From: Acholeplasmataceae bacterium
Lineage (GTDB): Bacteria; Bacillota_I; Bacilli_A; ML615J-28; CAG-698
Assembly (NCBI GenBank): GCA_012841765.1
Contig: DUUA01000071.1
Span: 1 to 8,262 of the forward strand
Direction of reading: 5' to 3'
DNA length: 8,262 bases
Shown: one piece after another, positions 1 to 5,981 of the stretch
Layout: each line of letters starts with the position of its first letter
Position numbering within the stretch: the first letter of the stretch is position 1
The notes under the pieces: model-generated
Told to the model about the DNA's origin: nothing
Seen by the model: only the letters and a program-made list of their open reading frames with translations
The model's database searches: none
Translations under genes and position numbers: made by a program

Positions 1-2
1 AA

Positions 3-140
3 ATTAAGAAAATATTAATAGATAAAAATGATTTATTTGAAGACGATAGAAGGAATGTTTTAAATAAGTTTTACGATAATATCGATTTTAATTCAAGAAA
101 GCGATTGAAAAAAGATATTATTGAACTATTAAATCTTTAG
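3..140 (+). CDS. C-terminal end of an upstream gene, possibly a CDP-glycerol glycerophosphotransferase-like (TagF-like) transferase
   Basis: An open frame enters from the left edge and runs for 45 codons to a TAG stop at 138-140; the start lies outside the window. The peptide is charged and ends in a pattern of an Asp-Arg-Arg pair, a Phe-Tyr-Asp stretch, then Asn-Ser-Arg-Lys-Arg and a hydrophobic Ile-Ile-Glu-Leu-Leu end. This resembles the C-terminal tail of CDP-glycerol:polyglycerophosphate transferases, where an aspartate/asparagine turn is followed by Ser-x-(K)R and a short helix. The next gene is TagD-like, which fits that reading. The piece is too short to exclude an ordinary glycosyltransferase or pyruvyl transferase. 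That it is coding is likely from the clean frame, codon use and the 23-base gap to the next gene; its identity is an inference. Confidence 0.5.
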   Translation: MKKILIDKNDLFEDDRRNVLNKFYDNIDFNSRKRLKKDIIELLNL

Positions 141-145
141 GAAGG
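139..145 (+). promoter_or_regulatory. Shine-Dalgarno sequence at unusual distance from its start codon
   Basis: AGGAAGG overlaps the stop codon of the upstream gene. It lies 18 bases before the GTG at 164 and 30 bases before the ATG at 176, both longer than the usual 5-9. An ATT at 155 would have normal spacing but is a very rare start. A small inverted repeat lies between (about 150-166, six pairs including one G-U, loop TTAAT). If folded, it would bring the site to an effective 13 bases from ATG 176. Confidence 0.5.
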
Positions 146-163
146 AAAACACATATTAATTGT

Positions 164-589
164 GTGAAGAAGACTATGAAATATAAAATAGGTTTTACGC
201 AAGGCACATTTGATACATTGCATTACGGACATATTAATTTATTAAAAAATGCTAAAGAGTATGTTGATTATTTAATAGTTGGTATAAATAATGATGAATT
301 AGTTAAAAGCTATAAAAAGGTAGATACAATTATTAAAACAAGCGATCGTGTCTCAATTATTGAAGCAATCAGATATGTTGACGAAGTAATTGTATGTGAT
401 ACATTAGATAAATTAGCATTTTTAAAGAAATTAAATTTTGATGTTGTTTTTATAGGTGATGATTGGAAGGGTTCAAAAAGATGGAACGAAACAGAGGCTG
501 AATTAAAAAAGTATGGAGTTGATGTTGTCTATTTACCATACACTAAATCAATTTCAACGACCTATGTTAAGGAGCAAATGAGTAAGTGA
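164..589 (+). CDS. TagD-like cytidylyltransferase (glycerol-3-phosphate cytidylyltransferase family)
   Basis: This is a 141-residue nucleotidyltransferase of the HxGH family. It should join CTP to a small phosphorylated alcohol, giving a CDP-activated precursor for a surface polymer; the enzyme is cytoplasmic. Visible motifs are Gly-Thr-Phe-Asp at residues 14-17, the catalytic His-Tyr-Gly-His at 20-23, Arg-Tyr-Val-Asp-Glu-Val near 70-75, Gly-Asp-Asp-Trp at 98-101 and Ile-Ser-Thr-Thr at 130-133. The length matches the roughly 130-140 residues of single-domain TagD proteins. Classical TagD has Arg-Thr-Glu-Gly before the Ser-Thr-Thr motif. Here it is Tyr-Thr-Lys-Ser, and an Arg-Trp-Asn-Glu stretch follows Gly-Asp-Asp-Trp, so the substrate may not be glycerol-3-phosphate. 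The start is uncertain: GTG 164 is given, while ATG 176 removes four residues and also fits the family. The TGA stop overlaps the next start by four bases, suggesting translational coupling. Confidence 0.88.
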   Translation: MKKTMKYKIGFTQGTFDTLHYGHINLLKNAKEYVDYLIVGINNDELVKSYKKVDTIIKTSDRVSIIEAIRYVDEVIVCDTLDKLAFLKKLNFDVVFIGDDWKGSKRWNETEAELKKYGVDVVYLPYTKSISTTYVKEQMSK

Positions 590-1608
590 TAAAAAATGTG
601 TTAAATACAATTAAAATATATATCAAAAATTTACTTTTAAGATCTAAACATCACAAAATTCCTTTCTTTAAAGGTCTGCTATTAAAAATAAGAGGATTTA
701 AGCCAGAAGCTTACGTTCAGTATGATTTTAAAACATATAATAAAAATGAATTTATTACAAATGTCCAAAGGTGGAAAAGTAGAAGAATTAATGGTAAAGG
801 TAATGAGATCTTAGATAATAAAAGTTTATTTTATGAAAACTTTAATAGTTTTGTTGAAATACCAAAAACTATTTTGATAGCCAAAAATGGTAATGTCTTT
901 GATTTAGAAGGTAGGATTTTAAATGAAGAAGAGATTATTTTAGTGTTTAAAAATTATCCAAAGACAATTTTTAAACCAAATAATGGTGCTGGTGGGATTA
1001 ATGTTTTATTATTTGAATTCAAAAATAATAATTTCTATATTAATAGTAACTTAGTAAATAACGATGATTTCTTTAATGTAATTAAAACATATGCTGAGTA
1101 TATATTAACTGAGTTTGTAGAACAACATGAATATGCTAGAAACCTATATGAACATACGACAAATACAATAAGGATTGTTACTACTAAACTTAAAAATGAT
1201 GGAGTAATTATCCCTCTAGCAATGCATAGAGTTGGTACTAGTAAAACAGTTCCAGTCGATAATGCTTCATTTGGTGGATTGTTTTCAATGATAGATGTTA
1301 AGACGGGAGTTTTATCGGTTGCAAAGTCTTATACTACTAGTAGCAATTATTTGCTTCATCCTGAATCAAATAACAATATTTCAGGAGTAGTTGTTCCAAG
1401 ATGGGAAGAAATTAAAAATGAAATATTGAAAGTTGCAAATAGTTTTAAAGAAATTCCATTTATGTCATGGGATATTGTAGTTACAAATAATAGTTTTGTT
1501 GTCTTAGAAATTAATGGTTCAACGGGATTAGATTTTATTCAAATGTTTGAACCACAAAAAAATAAAGCTTTAGGAATCTTTTTTAAAGAACGAGGAATAA
1601 TTAAGTAG
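586..1608 (+). CDS. Sugar-transfer-associated ATP-grasp protein
   Basis: This 340-residue protein looks like the ATP-grasp family found beside polysaccharide transferases (Pfam ATPgrasp_ST). Seen in the sequence: Lys-Pro-Asn-Asn-Gly-Ala-Gly-Gly at residues 130-137, the nucleotide-binding glycine-rich stretch; Asn-Thr-Ile-Arg-Ile at 193-197; Met-His-Arg-Val-Gly at 213-217; Val-Asp-Asn with Phe-Gly-Gly at 224-231; and the metal-binding end, Trp-Asp at 295-296 and Glu-Ile-Asn at 308-310. ATP-grasp enzymes couple ATP hydrolysis to joining a carboxylate to an amine or similar group, but the substrate of this subfamily is poorly known. Adding an amino-acid-like or acyl group to the polymer is an inference from context. 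The N-terminal 40 residues are basic and partly hydrophobic and may sit at the membrane surface. The GTG start at 586 lies in a GTGA overlap with the previous stop, with AAGGAG at 569-574. A second in-frame GTG at 598 is possible. Confidence 0.85.
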   Translation: MIKNVLNTIKIYIKNLLLRSKHHKIPFFKGLLLKIRGFKPEAYVQYDFKTYNKNEFITNVQRWKSRRINGKGNEILDNKSLFYENFNSFVEIPKTILIAKNGNVFDLEGRILNEEEIILVFKNYPKTIFKPNNGAGGINVLLFEFKNNNFYINSNLVNNDDFFNVIKTYAEYILTEFVEQHEYARNLYEHTTNTIRIVTTKLKNDGVIIPLAMHRVGTSKTVPVDNASFGGLFSMIDVKTGVLSVAKSYTTSSNYLLHPESNNNISGVVVPRWEEIKNEILKVANSFKEIPFMSWDIVVTNNSFVVLEINGSTGLDFIQMFEPQKNKALGIFFKERGIIK

Positions 1609-1619
1609 GAGAATGTTTA

Positions 1620-3158
1620 ATGGACCGAAGACGGGCAATAATTAATATTACAGTAGGAATAGTGTTTAAAATAATCTTATTAATCCTTATGGTTGTATCA
1701 AAGAGTTTTGTTGTAAGACATTTAGGTGATGAAGCTAATGGTCTTTACTCTTTATATACAAGCATTATTGGTTTTTTAGCGGTTGCTAATTTAGGAATTG
1801 GTACTGCCATTACTTTTAATATGTATAAACCAATTGTTGAAAACGATCATGATACTGTCTCGGCATTATATTTCTTATACCGCAAGTTTTATTTGATTAT
1901 TTTCGTTATTGTTGTTATTTTAGGTTTAGCAATTACACCATTTGTTCCGTTATTAGCAAAAGATAATACGGGCAGTATTAATATTTATGGAACTTATATT
2001 ATATTTTTAATATCAGTTGCACTAACATATTTATTTGCTCATAAAACATCTTTAATTAACGCATATAAGGATAATTACATAACAACTCTAATAACTTCTA
2101 TTTCGACAATAATTGAAGCTGTAATTCAAATTATTGTAATAATAACAACTAAAAATTTTATGTATTTTTTATTAGTAAGAATCCTAGCAACAATAATCAA
2201 TGGTACTATTACAGAATATGTATATAAAAGGCGTTATCAGAAGTTTATTAATGGTAATAAAGAAGTTGCAGAAGATGTAAAGAAAGATGTTTATAAGTAT
2301 GCTAAAGGGATGATGTATTATAGATTAGGAACAACGTTAATATCATCGTTTGATGGTATTATTATTTCCGCATTTGTAGGAATTGTATCTCTAGGTTATT
2401 ATTCTAACTACCTTGTGATAGTATCAGGGGTAACAACGTTATTGAATTTAATTTTTTCTGAAGTAACTTCAATTGTTGGACAACTGTATGTTAAGCAAAG
2501 TAAAACTAATTATTATAAACAATTTAAAAAAGCTTATGCAATTAATTTTATAGTAGGAATAATCTTTTATTTAGGCTATATTGCGATAAGTGATAATTTA
2601 GTAATTATGATTTTTGGACAAAACCGAGTTATTGAAAGATCGATTGTCTTAATTATTGGAATTAATTATTTCACCCAATTTATGAGAAGGTCAACTACTT
2701 TATTTAAAACTGCTTCAGGTAGTTTTTACAATGATAGATTTAGACCATTTATTGAAGGGATTGTAAATATAATTTTATCAATTATCTTCGTAAATATTAT
2801 GGGAACAATTGGCGTCTTAATTGCAACAGTTACAGCGAGATTATTAATTACTTATAGTTATGAACCACATGTTTTATTTAGTGTAAGTTTTGAGAGAGAC
2901 TCAAAAAAGTTTCATTTAGTTCATTACTTAACACCAATAGTTTTCACTGCATTAGTATTTATTTATATTTATTTACCACTACCAACTATTAACAATAATA
3001 TTTTAAATTTAATTGTTAAAGGTCTTTTATCATTAGTTATATCTTTTAGTGCATTAGTTTTTATGTATTTAGTATTTAAGCCTTTTAGAAAAACAGTTAA
3101 TGAATTATTTAAAACTTTATTAAGTATTTTAAAATCTAGAAAAAAATTGTCTAAGTAA
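1620..3158 (+). CDS. Polysaccharide flippase of the MOP superfamily (Wzx-like)
   Basis: This 512-residue membrane protein has about 12-14 hydrophobic segments, roughly at 8-30, 44-66, 89-111, 122-140, 152-175, 180-198, 236-255, 258-282, 305-327, 340-355, 375-395, 397-415, 433-453 and 463-487. The N-terminal part, with Arg-His-Leu-Gly-Asp-Glu-Ala-Asn-Gly-Leu at 33-42, then Asn-Leu-Gly-Ile-Gly-Thr-Ala at 57-63 and Tyr-Lys-Pro at 69-71, is typical of the Wzx/polysaccharide-transport branch found in Gram-positive capsule loci. Its expected role is moving undecaprenyl-linked oligosaccharide from the inner to the outer face of the membrane. MurJ is a relative, but this N-terminal signature favours a polymer-locus flippase. 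The ATG at 1620 follows AGGAG at 1607-1611, which overlaps the stop of the ATP-grasp gene. An ATG at 1613 is out of frame. The basic C-terminal tail is likely cytoplasmic. Confidence 0.88.
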   Translation: MDRRRAIINITVGIVFKIILLILMVVSKSFVVRHLGDEANGLYSLYTSIIGFLAVANLGIGTAITFNMYKPIVENDHDTVSALYFLYRKFYLIIFVIVVILGLAITPFVPLLAKDNTGSINIYGTYIIFLISVALTYLFAHKTSLINAYKDNYITTLITSISTIIEAVIQIIVIITTKNFMYFLLVRILATIINGTITEYVYKRRYQKFINGNKEVAEDVKKDVYKYAKGMMYYRLGTTLISSFDGIIISAFVGIVSLGYYSNYLVIVSGVTTLLNLIFSEVTSIVGQLYVKQSKTNYYKQFKKAYAINFIVGIIFYLGYIAISDNLVIMIFGQNRVIERSIVLIIGINYFTQFMRRSTTLFKTASGSFYNDRFRPFIEGIVNIILSIIFVNIMGTIGVLIATVTARLLITYSYEPHVLFSVSFERDSKKFHLVHYLTPIVFTALVFIYIYLPLPTINNNILNLIVKGLLSLVISFSALVFMYLVFKPFRKTVNELFKTLLSILKSRKKLSK

Positions 3159-3174
3159 TAATAAGGGAGGACAT

Positions 3175-4485
3175 ATGCAACCTAAATATTTTGGTACCGA
3201 TGGAATAAGAGGTAAAGGCTTTAGCGAATTAACCGCTAACCTTGCTTTTCATTTAGGCAATTCTTTAAAGGAAGCCTTTAATAACAAAATAGTTATTATT
3301 GGTGAAGATACAAGATTATCTTCACCAATGCTAGCAAAAATGGTTGCTAGCGGAGCTTTATTAAGTGGCCTAGACGTTTATTATGCGGGTGTTGTTTCAA
3401 CACCAATGATTGCATATTATGCGAAATTAAAAAATGCTACTGGCATTATGATAACAGCATCACATAATTATTATTTAGATAATGGTATTAAAATCTTTAA
3501 TAAGGGTTATAAATCTAAGATAGAAGAAGAGTTAAGTGTTGAAAAATATATTGAAGATAAAAAAATTTCTAAAGGGGAAGTATTTGGTAAATTTAATATA
3601 AATAATGATATTGAAGATAAATATTTTAATTTAATTGACCAATTACAGTTAAAACAATCTAATTTAAAAGTCGTCTATGATGGCGCAAATGGAGCAAATC
3701 ATTTGATTGCTAGTAAAATTTTTAGTAAATATTATTCTAATAGTAAACAGATTAATTTTAAACCTAATGGTAAAAATATTAATGAAGACTGTGGATCGAC
3801 TAATTTAGAAAAAATTATTAAATATTTACAAACTAATCAAATGGAATTAGGCTTTGCTTATGATGGTGATGGCGACCGTGTAATAATGATTGATAAAAAT
3901 AGTAAAGTATATGATGGGGATTTAATTATTTTATTACTTGCTAAATATTTAAAACAAAATAATATATTAAAAAATAATGGTGTAGTTATTACTGAAATGA
4001 CTAATCCGGGGATAAAAAAAGCTTTAAATGAAAATGGAATTAATTATTTTGTTACAAGTGTAGGCGATAAACATGTCCATCAAGAAATGCTTAAACGAGA
4101 CTTAGTATTAGGCGGAGAAGCAAGTGGACATATTATAATTAAAAACTTACTTCATAGTGGAGATGGTTTATTAACATCGTTATATATTTTAAAAATAATT
4201 AATGAAGATAAAGAAATTTTAAAAAGTTTAGAAGATGTTTACTTATATCCATTTAAAATGGTTAATATTAAAAACGTTGATAAAAGGATTTTAAATAAAG
4301 ATATAATAGTAAAAAAACTAGCTGAATATAAAAAAGAATTTATAGATACAGACATCTTTAGTATTAGAGCTAGTGGTACAGAAGATGTAATTAGAGTAAC
4401 AATTAGTTGTAGTGAGGAAGATAAGTTAGATACTTATCTTCAAAAAGTTATTAAACTCATTTCGAGTCAAGGAGGAAATATATGA
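3175..4485 (+). CDS. glmM: Phosphoglucosamine mutase GlmM
   Basis: GlmM converts glucosamine-6-phosphate to glucosamine-1-phosphate in the cytoplasm, the step before GlmU. All four mutase domains are represented across 436 residues, slightly short of the usual 445-450. Motifs: Lys-Tyr-Phe-Gly-Thr-Asp-Gly-Ile-Arg-Gly at 4-13; the phosphoserine loop Thr-Ala-Ser-His-Asn at 94-98 with Ser96 catalytic; Asp-Gly-Asp-Gly-Asp-Arg at 230-235 for magnesium; Gly-Gly-Glu-Ala-Ser-Gly-His at 313-319 for the sugar; and Arg-Ala-Ser-Gly-Thr-Glu at 398-403 for phosphate. Several usually conserved side positions differ: the Pro after Ser-His-Asn is Tyr, both prolines of Arg-Pro-Ser-Gly-Thr-Glu-Pro are replaced by Ala and Asp, and Gly-Arg-Asp-Thr-Arg is Gly-Glu-Asp-Thr-Arg. 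The catalytic residues remain, so activity is likely. A strong AGGGAGG at 3164-3170 precedes ATG 3175. The TGA stop overlaps the glmU ATG by four bases. Confidence 0.93.
   Translation: MQPKYFGTDGIRGKGFSELTANLAFHLGNSLKEAFNNKIVIIGEDTRLSSPMLAKMVASGALLSGLDVYYAGVVSTPMIAYYAKLKNATGIMITASHNYYLDNGIKIFNKGYKSKIEEELSVEKYIEDKKISKGEVFGKFNINNDIEDKYFNLIDQLQLKQSNLKVVYDGANGANHLIASKIFSKYYSNSKQINFKPNGKNINEDCGSTNLEKIIKYLQTNQMELGFAYDGDGDRVIMIDKNSKVYDGDLIILLLAKYLKQNNILKNNGVVITEMTNPGIKKALNENGINYFVTSVGDKHVHQEMLKRDLVLGGEASGHIIIKNLLHSGDGLLTSLYILKIINEDKEILKSLEDVYLYPFKMVNIKNVDKRILNKDIIVKKLAEYKKEFIDTDIFSIRASGTEDVIRVTISCSEEDKLDTYLQKVIKLISSQGGNI
3298..3329 (+). repeat. Perfect 13-bp-arm inverted repeat inside glmM
   Basis: ATTGGTGAAGATA at 3298-3310 pairs exactly with TATCTTCACCAAT at 3317-3329 around the six-base loop CAAGAT. 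It lies about 124 bases into glmM, over the conserved Ile-Gly-x-Asp-Thr-Arg codons. There is no T-tract after it, so it is not a simple terminator. Whether it folds in the mRNA or matters is an inference. Confidence 0.75.
3330..3351 (+). repeat. Perfect 8-bp-arm inverted repeat abutting the previous one
   Basis: GCTAGCAA at 3330-3337 pairs exactly with TTGCTAGC at 3344-3351 around AAATGG. Half of the pairs are G-C, in a gene that is otherwise strongly AT-rich. It begins at the base after the 13-bp repeat ends, so the RNA could form two stacked hairpins across 3298-3351. Weaker repeats lie just upstream at 3221-3239 (TTAGCG/CGCTAA) and 3265-3281 (TTAAAGG/CCTTTAA). Confidence 0.65.
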
Positions 4486-5891
4486 AAAGGTATGGATTAA
4501 TACTTGCAGCTGGTATGGGCAGGCGCATGCAAACAGAATTACCTAAATGTGCTTATCCAATTTTAAGAAAGCCAATGATTGAATATATTGTTGATAATAT
4601 GGAAGCTTCGGTTATAGATGAGGTTGTTACAGTTGTTGGCTATAAAAGAGAAGTTATTGAAGAAATGCTTAAAGATAGATCACTTTTTGCAGTCCAGGAA
4701 GAACAATTAGGAACTGGTCATGCTGTTTTAGCTGCAGAAAGTGTTTTAGGGAATAAAAAAGGTTCAACCTTTATTATTCCAGGGGATGTTCCATTAGTCT
4801 CTAAAGAACTAATTAATAAAATATTTTCAGCTCACGATGAAATGGGAAATGATTTAACGATCGTATCAATGATTGAAGATTATCCGAAAGGCTACGGGAG
4901 AATAATTAGAGATGAGTACGGAACAATAAAATCTATTACGGAAGAATTAGATTTAAAAGAACATGAAAAACTAATTAAAGAAGTAAATACTGGCATCTAT
5001 GTTGTAAGAAATGAAATCTTATTTAAAATATTAAAAAAGATTGAATTAAATAAAAATAAAGAAGAATATTATTTAACTGATATCGTAGAAATAATGCATC
5101 AAAATTATAAAGTTAACTCATTAGTTGTAAGGCATCCCCATGAAACAATGGGAGTAAATGATTTATATGGTATTAGTATTGCAGAAAAACATTTAAGAGA
5201 AGCTATTAATAAAAAAATGATGTTAAGCGGCGTTTCAATTATCAACCCTGAAACTGTTACAATCGGTCAAGGTGTAACCATTGATAAAGGAGCAATTATT
5301 TATCCAAATACTACCATAACCGGAAAAAGTCGTATTAAAAGTAATGCAGTAATTGGGCCGAATACTGAAATACATGATGGAGTTATCCATGAAAATGTTC
5401 ATGTTAGACATTCTTTTGTCTATACATCAGAAGTTGGAGAAAATACAACAGTTGGCCCGTTTGCTCATATTAGAGAAAATTCTAAAGTAGGTAGGGATTG
5501 TAGAATTGGTAACTATGTAGAACTAAAAAACTCTAAAATTGGTGATGAAACAAAAATAGCCCATCTATCATATGTAGGTGATAGCGAAGTAGGTAGAAAT
5601 GTTAACTTTGGTGCAGGATCAATTACAGTTAATTATGATGGCCTTTTAAAACATAAAACAAAGATTGGAAATGATGTTTTTATTGGATGTAATGTTAATT
5701 TAATTGCACCAATTGAAATTGGTGACAATGTATTTTTAGCAGCTGGATCAACAGTTACTAAAAATGTTCCAACAGGATCAATGGCAATTGCTAGAAACAG
5801 ACAAGTTAATAAAGATGACTATTTTAAAAATTTAATTAAACCTAAACCAAGAGGGTTAGAAGAAAAATCTGTTAATAAAGTAATTAAATAA
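4482..5891 (+). CDS. glmU: Bifunctional UDP-GlcNAc pyrophosphorylase / glucosamine-1-phosphate acetyltransferase GlmU
   Basis: GlmU acetylates glucosamine-1-phosphate with acetyl-CoA, then couples it to UTP, giving UDP-GlcNAc. The 469 residues match the family length. The N-terminal uridylyltransferase domain (about 1-230) shows Leu-Ala-Ala-Gly-x-Gly-x-Arg-Met, Leu-Pro-Lys, Gln-Leu-Gly-Thr-Gly-His-Ala, Gly-Asp-Val-Pro-Leu, Val-Asn-Thr-Gly and Glu-Tyr-Tyr-Leu-Thr-Asp. The usual Lys in Gly-Lys-Gly is Met, and Pro-Lys-Val-Leu-His is Pro-Lys-Cys-Ala-Tyr. The C-terminal half is a left-handed beta-helix of hexapeptide repeats. It carries the acetyltransferase signatures Gly-Pro-Phe-Ala-His-Ile-Arg, Gly-Asn-Tyr-Val-Glu-Leu-Lys, the catalytic-histidine motif His-Leu-Ser-Tyr-Val-Gly-Asp, Val-Asn-Tyr-Asp-Gly, and Ala-Arg-x-Arg-Gln near the end. 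Both activities therefore look intact. The start has AAGGAGG at 4469-4475, and the ATGA overlap with glmM suggests coupled translation. No convincing terminator follows it. Confidence 0.95.
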   Translation: MKRYGLILAAGMGRRMQTELPKCAYPILRKPMIEYIVDNMEASVIDEVVTVVGYKREVIEEMLKDRSLFAVQEEQLGTGHAVLAAESVLGNKKGSTFIIPGDVPLVSKELINKIFSAHDEMGNDLTIVSMIEDYPKGYGRIIRDEYGTIKSITEELDLKEHEKLIKEVNTGIYVVRNEILFKILKKIELNKNKEEYYLTDIVEIMHQNYKVNSLVVRHPHETMGVNDLYGISIAEKHLREAINKKMMLSGVSIINPETVTIGQGVTIDKGAIIYPNTTITGKSRIKSNAVIGPNTEIHDGVIHENVHVRHSFVYTSEVGENTTVGPFAHIRENSKVGRDCRIGNYVELKNSKIGDETKIAHLSYVGDSEVGRNVNFGAGSITVNYDGLLKHKTKIGNDVFIGCNVNLIAPIEIGDNVFLAAGSTVTKNVPTGSMAIARNRQVNKDDYFKNLIKPKPRGLEEKSVNKVIK

Positions 5892-5928
5892 ACGAAAAAA
5901 TTATAGTATAAACTAAAAGAAAGGATAA

Positions 5929-5967
5929 GTATGCTCACTTTTAATACTATAATAAAAAAGAGTATAC
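5929..5967 (+). promoter_or_regulatory. Possible leader hairpin ahead of the wzz-like gene
   Basis: GTATGCTC at 5929-5936 can pair with GAGTATAC at 5960-5967: eight pairs, one of them G-U. Four further T-A pairs are possible inside (5939-5942 with 5956-5959). The left arm contains the ATG of the 5931 leader ORF, and the right arm ends ten bases before the wzz-like ATG. A TATAAT at 5948-5953 lies in the loop and could instead be a -10 box, but no good -35 stands before it. Another weak -10-like stretch is at 5902-5912. Confidence 0.4.
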
Positions 5968-5981
5968 ATAATTTAATATGA
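5931..5981 (+). CDS. Possible 16-residue leader peptide
   Basis: A short frame encodes MLTFNTIIKKSIHNLI and ends in a TGA at 5979-5981 that overlaps the ATG of the wzz-like gene (ATGA, 5978-5981). GAAAGGA at 5919-5925 stands five bases before its ATG, a better ribosome-binding site than anything directly before 5978. This layout is typical of a translated leader coupled to the following gene. No family is recognised, and the peptide has no run of one regulatory amino acid. It could also be a chance frame in an AT-rich gap, with the Shine-Dalgarno sequence acting on 5978 across a folded hairpin. Confidence 0.4.
   Translation: MLTFNTIIKKSIHNLI

Noticed and set aside
1333..1350. CTACTAGTAG palindrome in the ATP-grasp gene
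   Set aside because: It is only ten bases with no loop, lies in a serine/threonine-rich coding stretch, and has no partner or promoter context.
3547..3621. Short direct repeat in glmM (ATATTGAAGATAAA twice, about 60 bases apart)
   Set aside because: It encodes a short charged Ile-Glu-Asp-Lys stretch in two variable segments of the protein and is within what AT-rich codon use gives by chance.
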